A program made the position numbers and the translations under genes. A model generated the notes under the pieces. It worked only from the letters and a program-made list of their open reading frames with translations. It made no database searches and had not been told where the DNA came from. DNA of 64,000 bases from Myxococcaceae bacterium (GTDB lineage: Bacteria; Myxococcota; UBA727; JABDBI01), in contig JAECQY010000001.1 of assembly GCA_016000045.1 (NCBI GenBank), positions 1 through 64,000 of the forward strand, written 5' to 3'. This document shows, one piece after another, positions 51,407-60,627 of this stretch. How positions within the stretch are numbered: position 1 is the first letter of the stretch; the number at the start of each line of letters is the position of its first letter.

Positions 51407-52350
51407 TTTTCAACATGCCCCCCGAATTGAAAGCGCATGGCGGACAAAGTTTTTTCCGCGAAGCTGTGGTCTTGCCTCGAACGGAATCTCTTAAACAAAG
51501 CCGTTGAAAGAACTTCTGCAGAAACACCCGACTCAACGGCAGCTTGAACGGCCCAACGCCCTTCTCCTGAATCCCCAACCTGTCCCGTATAAGAATCCAA
51601 TTCGGGATCTTGCTCTAAAGCCATCGCGGTCAGGTCCAGAAGCCAGGATCCAATCACACTCCCTCGACGCCATACTTCCGCAATGTCTTTCAGGTTGAAC
51701 GAAAACTCACTAGAACCTTTTAAAATATCAAATCCTTCAGCATAAGCCTGCATCAAGCCGTACTCGATTCCATTGTGAATCATTTTGACATAATGGCCAG
51801 CTCCTACCGGCCCACAATGCAAGTAGCCTTGCTCGGCTGGGCGCAAGGGACCCCCCTCGCCAGCCGTACGTTCCAGATCTCCGGCTCCCGGAGCCAAGGT
51901 CTGAAACAGAGGTTCACAATGCTCAAATACAGCTCGATCGGCCCCAATCATTAAGCAATATCCTCGTTCTTTTCCCCAAACCCCTCCGCTGGTTCCGACA
52001 TCCACGAAATGGATCCCCGCTTGTTGGAGGCGATCGGCTTGTTTCCGATCATCCTTGTAATAAGAGTTTCCGCCATCGATCACGATATCTCCGGCTTCCA
52101 GCGTATGGGCCAAGGCTTCCATCGTACCCTGAGTGGGTTGACCCGCAGGAAGCATCACCCAGACCACACGTGGAGCGCTTAACTGGTTTTTCAGATCGGC
52201 AAGAGAGTAAGCGGCCAAAGCTCCTTGCTGCTGAAGCTGGTCTATATGACTCGGCTGAATATCGTGCACCACGCACGTATGCCCTCCATCGAGGAGGCGC
52301 TGAGCCATCTTGGCCCCCATTTTGCCTAATCCGATCATTCCAATTTGCAT
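51403..52350 (-). CDS. gnd: 6-phosphogluconate dehydrogenase, short decarboxylating type
   Basis: 315 aa, the short form of about 300 aa as opposed to the 470-aa E. coli enzyme. Dinucleotide-binding IGMIGLGKMGAKMAQRLLD, then DGGNSYYKDD, DVGTSGGVWG, HYVKMIHNGIEYGLMQAYAE with the catalytic Lys and Asn. A stretch EGGPLRPAEQGYLHCGPVGAG in the middle of the enzyme is intact. Overlaps tal-pgi by 16 bp and zwf by 4 bp. Confidence 0.94.
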   Translation of the reverse strand: MQIGMIGLGKMGAKMAQRLLDGGHTCVVHDIQPSHIDQLQQQGALAAYSLADLKNQLSAPRVVWVMLPAGQPTQGTMEALAHTLEAGDIVIDGGNSYYKDDRKQADRLQQAGIHFVDVGTSGGVWGKERGYCLMIGADRAVFEHCEPLFQTLAPGAGDLERTAGEGGPLRPAEQGYLHCGPVGAGHYVKMIHNGIEYGLMQAYAEGFDILKGSSEFSFNLKDIAEVWRRGSVIGSWLLDLTAMALEQDPELDSYTGQVGDSGEGRWAVQAAVESGVSAEVLSTALFKRFRSRQDHSFAEKTLSAMRFQFGGHVEK

Positions 52351-54851
52351 AATTCCTCCAGGCTAATACATAAGATTCTGCGCTCCCTTTCGCATAAAAC
52401 ACGCGCGTCGCCCAGTGCCTGTGCGCGTTTAACCTGATTAAATGTATAGCCACGGTTGGGAACCGAAAGATCGGGCTTCGAGTCTTCAAACACCTGAAGC
52501 GCAACACAGGTGTTAGGTCCTCCTTTGTGAAGTTGACCGGTAGAATGCAAAAATCGAGGACCGAATCCAAGAGTGGTGGCAACTTGCTTCTCATCGCGGA
52601 TTTGATGCCGGAGCTTTTGTAGAAATTCTTGATTTTTGGAATTCATGTTCACAAATGCTTGAATAGCCACATAGTCTCCAGGCCGAATCTGCAGGAGCCA
52701 ATGTTCATAATCTTGAAGGGTACTCGATGGATAAGCCGGTATCTGCTCAGGGTGTTCCATCAAAGCGCGCGCAGCTATTTTAGCGGCTTCAACATCGGGC
52801 TGATCAAAGGGATTGATCCCTAAGATTGGACCCACCATCGCAGTCGCCACTTCCCATCGATAGAATTCGCCTCCCAAATCTTCTAAGTCGGAAATCTCGA
52901 TTCGGATAACGGGTTGACCCGCACGTTCCAGGGCTTCCACGCCGTGCTCCAGCTCTGGGTCACCGCATAGTTTAAAAAATACAAAGGCTCGATCGTTTCC
53001 ATAAACACTTGGATCCGCCAAAGACTCGCCCACGATCGGAATCAAACCTTTGCCTTCTTTGCCAGTGGATTCTGCCAGCAATTGTTCGATCCAGTCGCCC
53101 AAAGGTGCCAAGGCGCTTGAAGTCAGCAGGGTGACTTTATCACGTCCTTGAAGAGCCAATTGTCCCAACGTGAGCCCCAGCTGAGCGCCTGGGTTTTTGA
53201 GGGGTTCGAGAGAGCGACAGGCATGACGCATGCGCTTGGCACTCGCCAAAATCGCGTTCACATCAATTCCTCTATAAGCCGCTGGAACCAGGCCAAAGTT
53301 GGATAGCGCAGAATAGCGTCCCCCGATCGACCGCACTCCTGGATAGATCGCAAAAAATTCTCGCTCTCGGGCTACTTTCTCCAGCGCCGAACCCGAGTCG
53401 GTGATGGCGATAAATTGAGCCGGATTTTTGACTTTATCCCAAAAATAATCCAAGAAGATATTCGGCTCTAATGTGCTTCCGGATTTGCTGGAAACGATAA
53501 ACAGTGTCTTTTTCAGATCAATCTGGCCTTCCATATCGGCGATTTGCGCCGAGTCCGTAGAATCCAGCACCCAAAACCTTGGCCATGCATCCTGTTTTTG
53601 AAGCAAACGTGAAAGAGTATCGGGAGCCAGGCTCGAGCCTCCCATTCCGAGCAAAACAATCGATTGAATTCCTGTAGGCAAAGGTTTTAACTGGCAAGGC
53701 TGGTCCTCGAGCACGTTCAACCAACCCATCCATGGACTCGATTTGGCTTGCTCGAACAGATCGGGAACTGGCAAAAGGCGAGCGGGGTATTTCGCCGCAA
53801 TGGCACTCAACATCTTATCAAACGGACCCGTAAACAAACGAATCCCTTCGGTTAAAAGCGAGTCGGTCACACTCTGAAGCGAAATCCCCTTTTTTTCGAG
53901 TGCTTCCAAATCCGCTTTCGCTTCTTCTAAACGCGTCTCTAATTTTGGGTCCCAATTTCCATGATCTAAGAATGCCTCATACGTAGCGGGTGGAAGCGTA
54001 TTGACCGTATCAGGCCCGATCAGCTCTTCCACGTACAAAACATCTCGATAGGTCGGATTCTTTGGACTGGTACTGGCCCATAATAAACGTTGTTTATGCG
54101 CTCCGCGCTGACTCAGCTGTTTCCAGCGATCGGATGCGTAAAGCGCTTTGTAGACTTGGTACGTTTGCTTGGCATTGGCGATCGCGATTTTACCCGCCAA
54201 TTCTGGAGCCAAGGAGTCTATCACCGAATCAATGCGACTAATAAAAAAGCTGGCGACACTCGCCACATGAGCCACGGGAAAGCCTTGCTCGACCCGCCGT
54301 TCGAGTCCCTTCATGTATGCCTCGGCGGCTTGAAGGTAGAGCTCTTGGGAAAATAGCAGCGTCACATTAACCGGGATCCCTTGAGCAATCAATTCTTCGA
54401 TCGCCGGAATGCACTCGGGCGTCGCAGGGACCTTGATCATCAGGTTCGGTCGATTCACGCGTGCCCACAGGCGTTTTCCTTCCGCAATCGTTCCCGCGCA
54501 ATCAAGCGCTCGATGAGGCGAAACTTCTAGGCTCACGTAGCCATCCAGCGCATTCGTTTCTTGGTACACTTCGAGCAAAACATCGGCAGCGTCTTGAACA
54601 TCTCGAACCGCTAAGGCTTCGTAAAGCTCGATCGGCTTTAAAAGCTGCTGCTGGTTCAAAGCGTTCAGAAAATCATCGTAATCGCTTCCGGAGGCAACAG
54701 CCTTCTCAAAAATCGCCGGGTTCGAAGTAACCCCTCTTAAACCCTCTTCCTGTACCTTGCGTTTCAGCTCACCAGAAGCAATCAGACCACGTTGAATAAA
54801 ATCAAGCCAAATCGACTGACCCACTTGACTAAGTTCTTGGAGCGCGTTCAT
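52335..54851 (-). CDS. Transaldolase/glucose-6-phosphate isomerase fusion
   Basis: 838 aa. Residues about 1-360 are a TalB-like transaldolase: IWLDFIQRGLIASGEL, GVTSNPAIFEKAV, the Schiff-base Lys in NLMIKVPATPECIPAI and LLWASTSPKNPTYRDV. Residues about 370-835 are phosphoglucose isomerase: VLLGMGGSSLAPDTLSRLL, VSSKSGSTLEPNIF, SIGGRYSALSNFGLVPA, EKEGKGLIPI-like TGKEGKGLIPIVGES. Such fusions are known in several bacterial groups. It is first in an operon with gnd, zwf and pgl, linking the non-oxidative and oxidative branches with glycolysis. Confidence 0.94.
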   Translation of the reverse strand: MNALQELSQVGQSIWLDFIQRGLIASGELKRKVQEEGLRGVTSNPAIFEKAVASGSDYDDFLNALNQQQLLKPIELYEALAVRDVQDAADVLLEVYQETNALDGYVSLEVSPHRALDCAGTIAEGKRLWARVNRPNLMIKVPATPECIPAIEELIAQGIPVNVTLLFSQELYLQAAEAYMKGLERRVEQGFPVAHVASVASFFISRIDSVIDSLAPELAGKIAIANAKQTYQVYKALYASDRWKQLSQRGAHKQRLLWASTSPKNPTYRDVLYVEELIGPDTVNTLPPATYEAFLDHGNWDPKLETRLEEAKADLEALEKKGISLQSVTDSLLTEGIRLFTGPFDKMLSAIAAKYPARLLPVPDLFEQAKSSPWMGWLNVLEDQPCQLKPLPTGIQSIVLLGMGGSSLAPDTLSRLLQKQDAWPRFWVLDSTDSAQIADMEGQIDLKKTLFIVSSKSGSTLEPNIFLDYFWDKVKNPAQFIAITDSGSALEKVAREREFFAIYPGVRSIGGRYSALSNFGLVPAAYRGIDVNAILASAKRMRHACRSLEPLKNPGAQLGLTLGQLALQGRDKVTLLTSSALAPLGDWIEQLLAESTGKEGKGLIPIVGESLADPSVYGNDRAFVFFKLCGDPELEHGVEALERAGQPVIRIEISDLEDLGGEFYRWEVATAMVGPILGINPFDQPDVEAAKIAARALMEHPEQIPAYPSSTLQDYEHWLLQIRPGDYVAIQAFVNMNSKNQEFLQKLRHQIRDEKQVATTLGFGPRFLHSTGQLHKGGPNTCVALQVFEDSKPDLSVPNRGYTFNQVKRAQALGDARVLCERERRILCISLEELCKLE

Positions 54852-54886
54852 GCGCCAAGTCTAGCATAAATTCAAGCAATCGTTCG

Positions 54887-56143
54887 TTAATCTCTTACAC
54901 GAAGTGCTTCGTAGACTTTTTTTCCTCTGGGAGACATGAGCTGCATATCGAAGTAATCGGCGTTTCTCTCCAGTTCCTGGAGCGCGGTTCGGAGCCCCAA
55001 CTGGATGCTTGGGTAAACCATGCCTTCGGGAAGCTCGATATCTTGACAGTTGTTTTTCAGGTTAAAAGCGTTGCAGTAGTCTTGAGTCGGTTCCTCGCAA
55101 CTTCCTTGGTAGGGGGAAACCATCGCAGATACCCAGCCGCGCTTGCTCACATGCGTCAGAACCGAACCAGACGCTTTCATTTTGGGCCATACCATATCTC
55201 GCAAGAATAGCTCATCATCGCCGTAGCGAAACCGATACGGAAAGTAGGTCATCGCCTGGTGTAAATCCGAGAATTCACCTGCCCCTTCGTGCCATCCACC
55301 CCACCAACTGGCCGTAAGAGGGCCGATGCAAATCGGCACCAGATGCGCTCGATGATAACGATGCCCACTCGCGATCCATTCGCCTATTGAAAATGCTTCT
55401 GCCCCTGTCATGACCCAGTCTGCATCTCGAAGCAAATAGCGAATCCTTTGCCCGGGTGGCATCTTCTCGGCTGCGACTAAGAAACGCCAAAAAGTAGCAT
55501 CTTTCCCCACTTTTTGAAGACCATTATCCACGTAAGCAATCTCGACACCGGCCTCAAGAAGCTCCTGGATCTGTTTCGAACTCAGTTCACCTTCCAGAGG
55601 TTTCTTTTTTCCTTTGGGAACATACACACGAGGCGTAAAGGTCTCGAGCCCCCAGACAGCATCGGTCACCCCATTCACACGCTTTAATACCTGAAAGCTC
55701 TTCAAAAAATCCAAGAGGCCTGCGTAATAGATCGGATTCTTCCCAAATAGGGAAAAGGCGATCACACGGGCCTCGTTGGAAGTTTTCCAGAATGCTTTTT
55801 GAGTCGAGATGGGATTTGGCGAAACGTGATTCCGGTAAACATACTGCCAAACATCGACTTGCGGGCAAAAGGGTTGACAATCGCTGCTTGCCCGACGATC
55901 GTAATACAGCGTGTGAGCATAAGCCTCCGAAAGACGCTTGGGAAGAACCGGTTTTAAGACGGTCACCAAATGATTCGCTCTTCCTTTTGCCGAAACATCC
56001 CCACTCCCACTAACCGAAACACACGAACCCACCAGAATACTCAGAATTAAAAATAAGAAATAAAACACAAGGCAGATCTTGTTTATTAGAAGATAAAAGG
56101 TCAATAGGGACTTGTTTTTAGTATGGATTTTGCTATGTTTCAT
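54887..56143 (-). CDS. Lipid-anchored glycosyltransferase-like protein
   Basis: 418 aa from ATG 56143 ([16 protein letters not shown]). A longer frame is open to 56290, and a GTG nearer the hydrophobic part is also possible. A hydrophobic stretch ends in a lipobox-like VGSC. The main domain has [20 protein letters not shown], then [27 protein letters not shown] and [17 protein letters not shown]. This follows proteins with a glycosyltransferase-like fold (R-D-A-D as DxD motif, conserved EW, WGG and D-x-x-F-L). A periplasmic lipoprotein of this kind is unusual, since sugar nucleotides are cytoplasmic. Substrate unknown. Confidence 0.55.
   Translation of the reverse strand: MKHSKIHTKNKSLLTFYLLINKICLVFYFLFLILSILVGSCVSVSGSGDVSAKGRANHLVTVLKPVLPKRLSEAYAHTLYYDRRASSDCQPFCPQVDVWQYVYRNHVSPNPISTQKAFWKTSNEARVIAFSLFGKNPIYYAGLLDFLKSFQVLKRVNGVTDAVWGLETFTPRVYVPKGKKKPLEGELSSKQIQELLEAGVEIAYVDNGLQKVGKDATFWRFLVAAEKMPPGQRIRYLLRDADWVMTGAEAFSIGEWIASGHRYHRAHLVPICIGPLTASWWGGWHEGAGEFSDLHQAMTYFPYRFRYGDDELFLRDMVWPKMKASGSVLTHVSKRGWVSAMVSPYQGSCEEPTQDYCNAFNLKNNCQDIELPEGMVYPSIQLGLRTALQELERNADYFDMQLMSPRGKKVYEALRVRD
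56112..56139 (+). promoter_or_regulatory. Possible infA promoter
   Basis: TTGTTT (56112-56117), a 16-bp spacer and TATGTT (56134-56139), 22 bases before the infA ATG and ahead of its AAGGAGAG. The match is modest. It lies inside the 5' end of the divergent lipoprotein gene. Confidence 0.3.
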
Positions 56144-56161
56144 GCTTGCAAGGAGAGTTTG

Positions 56162-56380
56162 ATGTCGCGTGAAGACCAGATTGAAGTCGATGGAACCATT
56201 AAGGAAGTCCTCCAAGGAGGTATGTTTCGCGTCACCCTTGAAAATGGACATGAGGTTCTTGCTTACACTTCTGGAAAAATGCGTAAACACTTTATCCGGA
56301 TCGTGTTGGGGGACAAAGTTCGCGTTGCTCTATCTCCCTACGACCTCACGAGGGGACGAGTTATTTTCCGCTCGAAATAG
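56162..56380 (+). CDS. infA: Translation initiation factor IF-1
   Basis: 72 aa from ATG 56162 with SD AAGGAGAG. S1/OB fold: [20 protein letters not shown], then [40 protein letters not shown]. It binds the ribosomal A site during initiation. An upstream in-frame extension has no homology and ignores the SD. Confidence 0.96.
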   Translation: MSREDQIEVDGTIKEVLQGGMFRVTLENGHEVLAYTSGKMRKHFIRIVLGDKVRVALSPYDLTRGRVIFRSK

Positions 56381-56426
56381 TCGTTTCTGAGGATTTGTGC
56401 TAGCCTAAGGAAAGGAAACGAAGTTC

Positions 56427-56813
56427 ATGACTCAGAAACGTCGGATTTTTTTACAAAATGCCCTGACCCTTTTGTGCGAAGCACAAAAACAGGCTTCCAA
56501 CTTCAAAGATGAGACTCAAGGTGAAATCCGTCAGGTGATGCATCAAGTTGCAGCTCAAGCCAAAGAAAGCGTGAATCAGCTGATTGTAGCTTGGAATGAA
56601 AATAAAAGCTGCCTCCCGTCCAAACTCAGTTCGGAGATGGATCGCATTTTAGATAAAGTCGGCATCTTGAAGAAAACGAAGCCTCGAGCTACCCCGAAGA
56701 AAGCCACTGCCAAAAAGTCTGCAGCTCCTAAAAAGAAAGCAGCCTCCTCAAAAGCCGCTCCCAAAAAACCGAGAGCTCCTCGTTCATCAAAAATCGTCGA
56801 TCTCACACCCTAA
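56427..56813 (+). CDS. Histone H1-like protein with Lys/Ala tail
   Basis: 128 aa. The first 80 residues are helical (MTQKRRIFLQNALTLLCEAQ, QVAAQAKESVNQLIVAWNEN). The last 45 are Lys, Ala and Pro-rich with repeated PKK/AKK units (TPKKATAKKSAAPKKKAASS), like eukaryotic H1 and bacterial Hc1-type tails. I infer DNA or RNA binding. It overlaps the convergent fni by 4 bp. Confidence 0.7.
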   Translation: MTQKRRIFLQNALTLLCEAQKQASNFKDETQGEIRQVMHQVAAQAKESVNQLIVAWNENKSCLPSKLSSEMDRILDKVGILKKTKPRATPKKATAKKSAAPKKKAASSKAAPKKPRAPRSSKIVDLTP

Positions 56814-57823
56814 GCACAAAAGCTCTGTTTCGCATTTAAGACCCCAGAGGCAAACTCAGCGATTCGCATTTCATCAATGACTTGTTCCAAGAACTCGAAC
56901 AAAGCCCTCTCCCCGGCCATGGCTGCGAGCAAGATTGGGCGAGCCATCGACGCAATATCAGCTCCTAAATGAATCGCTTTAAGCGCTTCTTGGCCATTCT
57001 GAATCCCACCACAGGCGATCAGGGGAATTGTTTTGGAGACCGCGCGAACATTTTGAATCGACCGAGCCGTGGGAATACCCCACTCTCCAAAACGCAAAGC
57101 CATGGCTCTTTGTTCGCTCGAAGTCGAGCACAATGCTTCGACTTTGGACCAGGAAGTTCCACCAGCACCCGCACAATCCAGACCAGAAACCCCCATCGAA
57201 ATCAAGCGTCGTGCCGATTCTTCGGATAAACCAAAACCCACCTCACGCGCGAACACGGCAACACCACGTTTCTGAAAATATTCGCAAAGGCGGACCATGG
57301 AAGGCTCTAGTTTGCGATAATCAACGTCTCCTTTTTGGCACACTTCTTGCATGGCATTAAAGTGAACAAATAAAGCATTGGCTTCCAACATATCCACGGC
57401 ACGTTGAATGCTTTCGTTCGGCAAACCTTGAGCGACCTGCGCGGCACCGATATTGGCAAAAATACAAACATCAGGAGCCAAAGATCGGATTGAAAACGTT
57501 GATTCAAGTTCCGGATTCTCGATCGCTACACGCTGACTCCCGACTCCCAAGGCAATGCCAAAGTGCTGCGCAGCTCGAGCCCATAGCCGGTTCAGCTCAG
57601 CTCCTCGCTGCACTCCCCCAGTCATCGGTGCAATCATCAAAGGAGCTTTCAATTTCTGATTCAAAAATGGAACGGAGAGATCGATTTCTTGGAGCGCAAT
57701 GCTTCTTCCCGCCTGATTCTCAAGCTCAACACACTCAAATCCAGCGCTCTTTCGATACAAAACTTCGTCGCTCAGACAAGCTTCTAGATGGGCCAGTTTG
57801 GAATGCGGATCACGAATACTCAT
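56810..57823 (-). CDS. fni: Type 2 isopentenyl-diphosphate isomerase (FMN-dependent)
   Basis: 337 aa from ATG 57823 (MSIRDPHSKLAHLEACLS). Interconverts IPP and DMAPP, usual in bacteria with the mevalonate pathway. Motifs: APLMIAPMTGG, GIALGVGSQR, HFNAMQEV (HLNPLQE in most), GGTSWSKVEAL, WGIPTARSI and IACGGIQNG. Two usual residues differ: the Lys in VKEVGFG is Arg (FAREVGFG), and the RK pair before HL is SK. The enzyme would supply isoprenoids for menaquinone (menD) and undecaprenyl carriers. Confidence 0.88.
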   Translation of the reverse strand: MSIRDPHSKLAHLEACLSDEVLYRKSAGFECVELENQAGRSIALQEIDLSVPFLNQKLKAPLMIAPMTGGVQRGAELNRLWARAAQHFGIALGVGSQRVAIENPELESTFSIRSLAPDVCIFANIGAAQVAQGLPNESIQRAVDMLEANALFVHFNAMQEVCQKGDVDYRKLEPSMVRLCEYFQKRGVAVFAREVGFGLSEESARRLISMGVSGLDCAGAGGTSWSKVEALCSTSSEQRAMALRFGEWGIPTARSIQNVRAVSKTIPLIACGGIQNGQEALKAIHLGADIASMARPILLAAMAGERALFEFLEQVIDEMRIAEFASGVLNAKQSFCA

Positions 57824-57887
57824 AGAGATTCCGATGTTGCTATGGGATGCAGCAACCGTCAATCGGTCCTGGAATGACGATACGCAC

Positions 57888-58833
57888 CCGCTCCTTAAGA
57901 ATTTAGTTCTTTCTCAAGCTGCTCAATTTGCTCAAGGACGAGATCGGTGGCTGCCGCAATCAGAGATTTATCCAGACCAAGCTTTAACAGCTTGATCGCT
58001 GTTTCTACTTTGCCTTCGGCTCGGCCTTTCGCTTCGGCACACAGGTAGTAATCTTGCTCGGAGGCACTTTGTTTCAGATACCGCCAATAGTCCCTGCGCT
58101 CGACATCCGTCATCTTGAGGATCTGAAGCCGTTCAGAAACTTTTTCCATCCCTCTCGATTGGAAATCAGGGCGAATTTGTTCATGTTTGGCCATATAAAG
58201 CCACTCATCGATTTCACTTCGAATCTCATCATTGAATTTCGGGATGCAGACGAAAAAATACTCTGGAAACACGTTGTAGATATCCAAGTCTTTGGAACCG
58301 TTAGCGGACAAATGCAACGATACGGGATTCTGCGTGTCTCTCTCATGAATAATCGTCTTCCCAAAGGCCAAGGCGTGGTTCATTTGAGGGACTTCAAAAT
58401 AGAGCAGGCTGATGTGAAACACTTTTTTAATCTGGGTAAAATCTTGACCTTGCTCCAGACTATCGATCATTCTGCGAGAAGTATTAAAGCAGGCTTTATG
58501 AGCAAAATGCGTGGTGTAAGAACGCTCAATCTCCACCACATACTTAACGCCATGAGCGTCTTCTACCACCAAGTCTGCGATGCTTCGCTTTTGGTCTTTG
58601 GCTTCTTTTTGACTTTCAGGATCGATTAAGGCCTTAATCTTGACCGGTGGATAACCTTCAGTAGCCAAAAGAGCCGATAGAAAGCTCTCAATAATGTCAT
58701 AATCTGCCTGATTTTTGAGCAGGTATTTGATGGCATAATCGAAACTGATCAAAGGTTTTTCCATGAAAAGTGTATATACCCTATTAGGTGGTTAAATTCA
58801 ATCGACAAGGTTGAAATGAGGCCCTGCATGACT
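57888..58833 (-). repeat. Rpn-type element, copy B (full length)
   Basis: Full copy of the repeat described at 25962-26473, with the same flanks: a CGCTC...TAAGAATT border on one side and about 70 bp of shared non-coding DNA on the start side ending near AAACATC. Both copies are on the minus strand, about 31 kb apart. Confidence 0.8.
57895..58764 (-). CDS. Rpn-family recombination-promoting nuclease/putative transposase
   Basis: 289 aa from ATG 58764. It belongs to the PD-(D/E)XK families of RpnA-type proteins, which promote RecA-independent recombination and DNA cleavage. SFDYAIKYLLK opens the family; the active site is at about 64-80 (SIADLVVEDAHGVKYVVEIE: Asp then Glu-x-Glu), and QGQDFTQIKKVFHISLLYFE follows. 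The C-terminal third is helical, AEAKGRAEGKVETAIKLLKL. It is the intact partner of the deleted copy at 25970. Confidence 0.85.
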   Translation of the reverse strand: MEKPLISFDYAIKYLLKNQADYDIIESFLSALLATEGYPPVKIKALIDPESQKEAKDQKRSIADLVVEDAHGVKYVVEIERSYTTHFAHKACFNTSRRMIDSLEQGQDFTQIKKVFHISLLYFEVPQMNHALAFGKTIIHERDTQNPVSLHLSANGSKDLDIYNVFPEYFFVCIPKFNDEIRSEIDEWLYMAKHEQIRPDFQSRGMEKVSERLQILKMTDVERRDYWRYLKQSASEQDYYLCAEAKGRAEGKVETAIKLLKLGLDKSLIAAATDLVLEQIEQLEKELNS

Positions 58834-58842
58834 GAAACATCG

Positions 58843-59610
58843 TCATTTTTCCTGAGTTCGTCTCACTTGCGAACAACGGCAGCCTAGGCTCTGTGGAATA
58901 TCTGGATTGCTGGCGGCTGCTTGTAGGTGGCTCGAATTCACGGATGGAGAGGCCTGTGTTTCATCAGAAACAGGAATTGCCAGTAAACGTAGAGACTCTT
59001 GAATCGGAATCGCAGGAAGCGTGAGATAATCTCCATTTTCTTTCACTCTCGACTCCAAGGTTTTGTTGCCGTTTTGAATAAATTGAATCCCTTTGAAAAT
59101 GAAGGCATAATAAGACTCCAAACGAATGGCTTGCTTGCTCTTCGTTAAGAGACCCACCACACGTTCTCCCTGCCCAGGAATTGAAGTCAGAACTGGAGAG
59201 CCTAAAAGAGGAGGTTCCAGTCCGTCCAATAAAAATAGGGATTCAGGGCTGATGCGATCGATCCAATTGGACGTGGATTGTTGCAAATTTGAAAAATAGA
59301 TGGGGCAACCCTCTTTGATAAAACTCCGTTCCGCCATTTGAATGATAGGAACCGGATTCGGCAAACTCTTTCCTAATTTCAAAATAGCCAGGTTTGCATC
59401 AGGGCTTTGGATCGTTTCCAAGATACGCGTACGATAAGGCCATACAATCGAGGTGTGGGATCCCAAACAGGTTTTTAAGGACAAAACAATATCGGGCTCG
59501 ATGAGAACACCCGCGCAGGTCGGATTCTCAAGCCATACCACTCCCCTATCTCGATTTGCCCCAAAACAAAGACCCCCGAAAAAGATCAGGAAACCATAAA
59601 TCAAAACCAT
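58843..59610 (-). CDS. Trypsin-like protein lacking catalytic residues
   Basis: 255 aa with signal peptide (MVLIYGFLIFFGGLCFGA). The fold is chymotrypsin-like: PTCAGVLIEPDIVLSLKTC stands where proteases have CGGSLI...TAAHC, DANLAILKL matches DIALLRL and keeps the Asp, and PPLLGSPVLTS stands for GDSGGP. The His is replaced (SLKTC), and the oxyanion GDSGG is LLGSP, so it should be inactive. It may bind proteins or be a decayed protease. The last 60 residues are Ser-rich and low in structure. Confidence 0.65.
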   Translation of the reverse strand: MVLIYGFLIFFGGLCFGANRDRGVVWLENPTCAGVLIEPDIVLSLKTCLGSHTSIVWPYRTRILETIQSPDANLAILKLGKSLPNPVPIIQMAERSFIKEGCPIYFSNLQQSTSNWIDRISPESLFLLDGLEPPLLGSPVLTSIPGQGERVVGLLTKSKQAIRLESYYAFIFKGIQFIQNGNKTLESRVKENGDYLTLPAIPIQESLRLLAIPVSDETQASPSVNSSHLQAAASNPDIPQSLGCRCSQVRRTQEK

Positions 59611-59625
59611 CGAGAGAAAAACAGC

Positions 59626-60627
59626 TCAGGAACCCAACTTAGTCCACTTGAGCTTTTCATAAGCCTTCTTTAAAGCAACCCGTCCTCTTGGCGTTCGCAT
59701 CAAGTAGCCCTCTTGGAGCAAATAGGGTTCGTAGACATCCTCCAAGGTGGTCGCCGATTCTCCTAGTGCTGCTGCCAATGTTTCGAGCCCAACGGGATGA
59801 CCTTCCGCGACCTCAATCAAATAGCCCAATATCCGTAAATCCATTTGATCGAGCCCGCCCGTTGCAACCCCGAGGCGACGAAGTGTATCTTCGGCAATGC
59901 CCATCGTAATTTGACCCGAATGCAGTACTTCGGCAAAGTCTCGAACTCTTCTCAACAACCGATTCGCAATCCGAGGCGTTCCACGACTGCTATCCGCAAT
60001 CGTCTTGGCAGCCAAAGCATCGATTCGAACGCCAAAAATATGAGCAGACCGCAGGACGATTTGCGTGAGTTCTTCGATCGAATAAAATTCAAGCCGGGCA
60101 GCAAAGCCAAACCGATCCCGTAAAGGAGACGTAAGCAAACCAGCCTTGGTGGTAGCTCCCAGAAGCGTAAAAGGTTGAATGTTCAGAGGAATGCTTCGAG
60201 CATGCGCCCCTTCACCGATCACAACGTCAAATCGAAAATCTTCCATGGCCGGATAGAGATTTTCTTCAATCACACTGCTAAGGCGATGAATTTCATCAAT
60301 AAACAAAATATCACCGTGCTGTAAATTGGTCAAAATACCAGCCAAATCCCCTTTTTTCTCCAAAGCAGGGCCTGAGGTTACATGAATCGAAGCGCCCAGC
60401 TCAGAAGCTAAAATATGGGCTAGAGTTGTTTTCCCAAGCCCTGGAGGGCCTGATAACAAGATATGATCCAGGGGCTCTTGTCGCTGTTTGGCTGCACGAG
60501 CAAATACCCGTAGATTCTCGATCAAGCGTTCCTGGCCAATATAATCAGCAAACTGCTGCGGACGCAGGGATGGCTCCTGAGGATCTTCGGAAGTCATTTG
60601 GGTACATAGAATTGATTCGGAAGTCAT
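59626..60627 (-). CDS. ruvB: Holliday junction helicase RuvB
   Basis: 333 aa from ATG 60627, coupled to the ruvA stop by ATGA. AAA+ motor of branch migration: [19 protein letters not shown], Walker [16 protein letters not shown], Walker [29 protein letters not shown] and the winged helix ending [11 protein letters not shown]. The first codons MTSE are repeated 30 bp on (MTSEDPQEP), so a second start at 60597 gives the usual N-terminus. Confidence 0.96.
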   Translation of the reverse strand: MTSESILCTQMTSEDPQEPSLRPQQFADYIGQERLIENLRVFARAAKQRQEPLDHILLSGPPGLGKTTLAHILASELGASIHVTSGPALEKKGDLAGILTNLQHGDILFIDEIHRLSSVIEENLYPAMEDFRFDVVIGEGAHARSIPLNIQPFTLLGATTKAGLLTSPLRDRFGFAARLEFYSIEELTQIVLRSAHIFGVRIDALAAKTIADSSRGTPRIANRLLRRVRDFAEVLHSGQITMGIAEDTLRRLGVATGGLDQMDLRILGYLIEVAEGHPVGLETLAAALGESATTLEDVYEPYLLQEGYLMRTPRGRVALKKAYEKLKWTKLGS

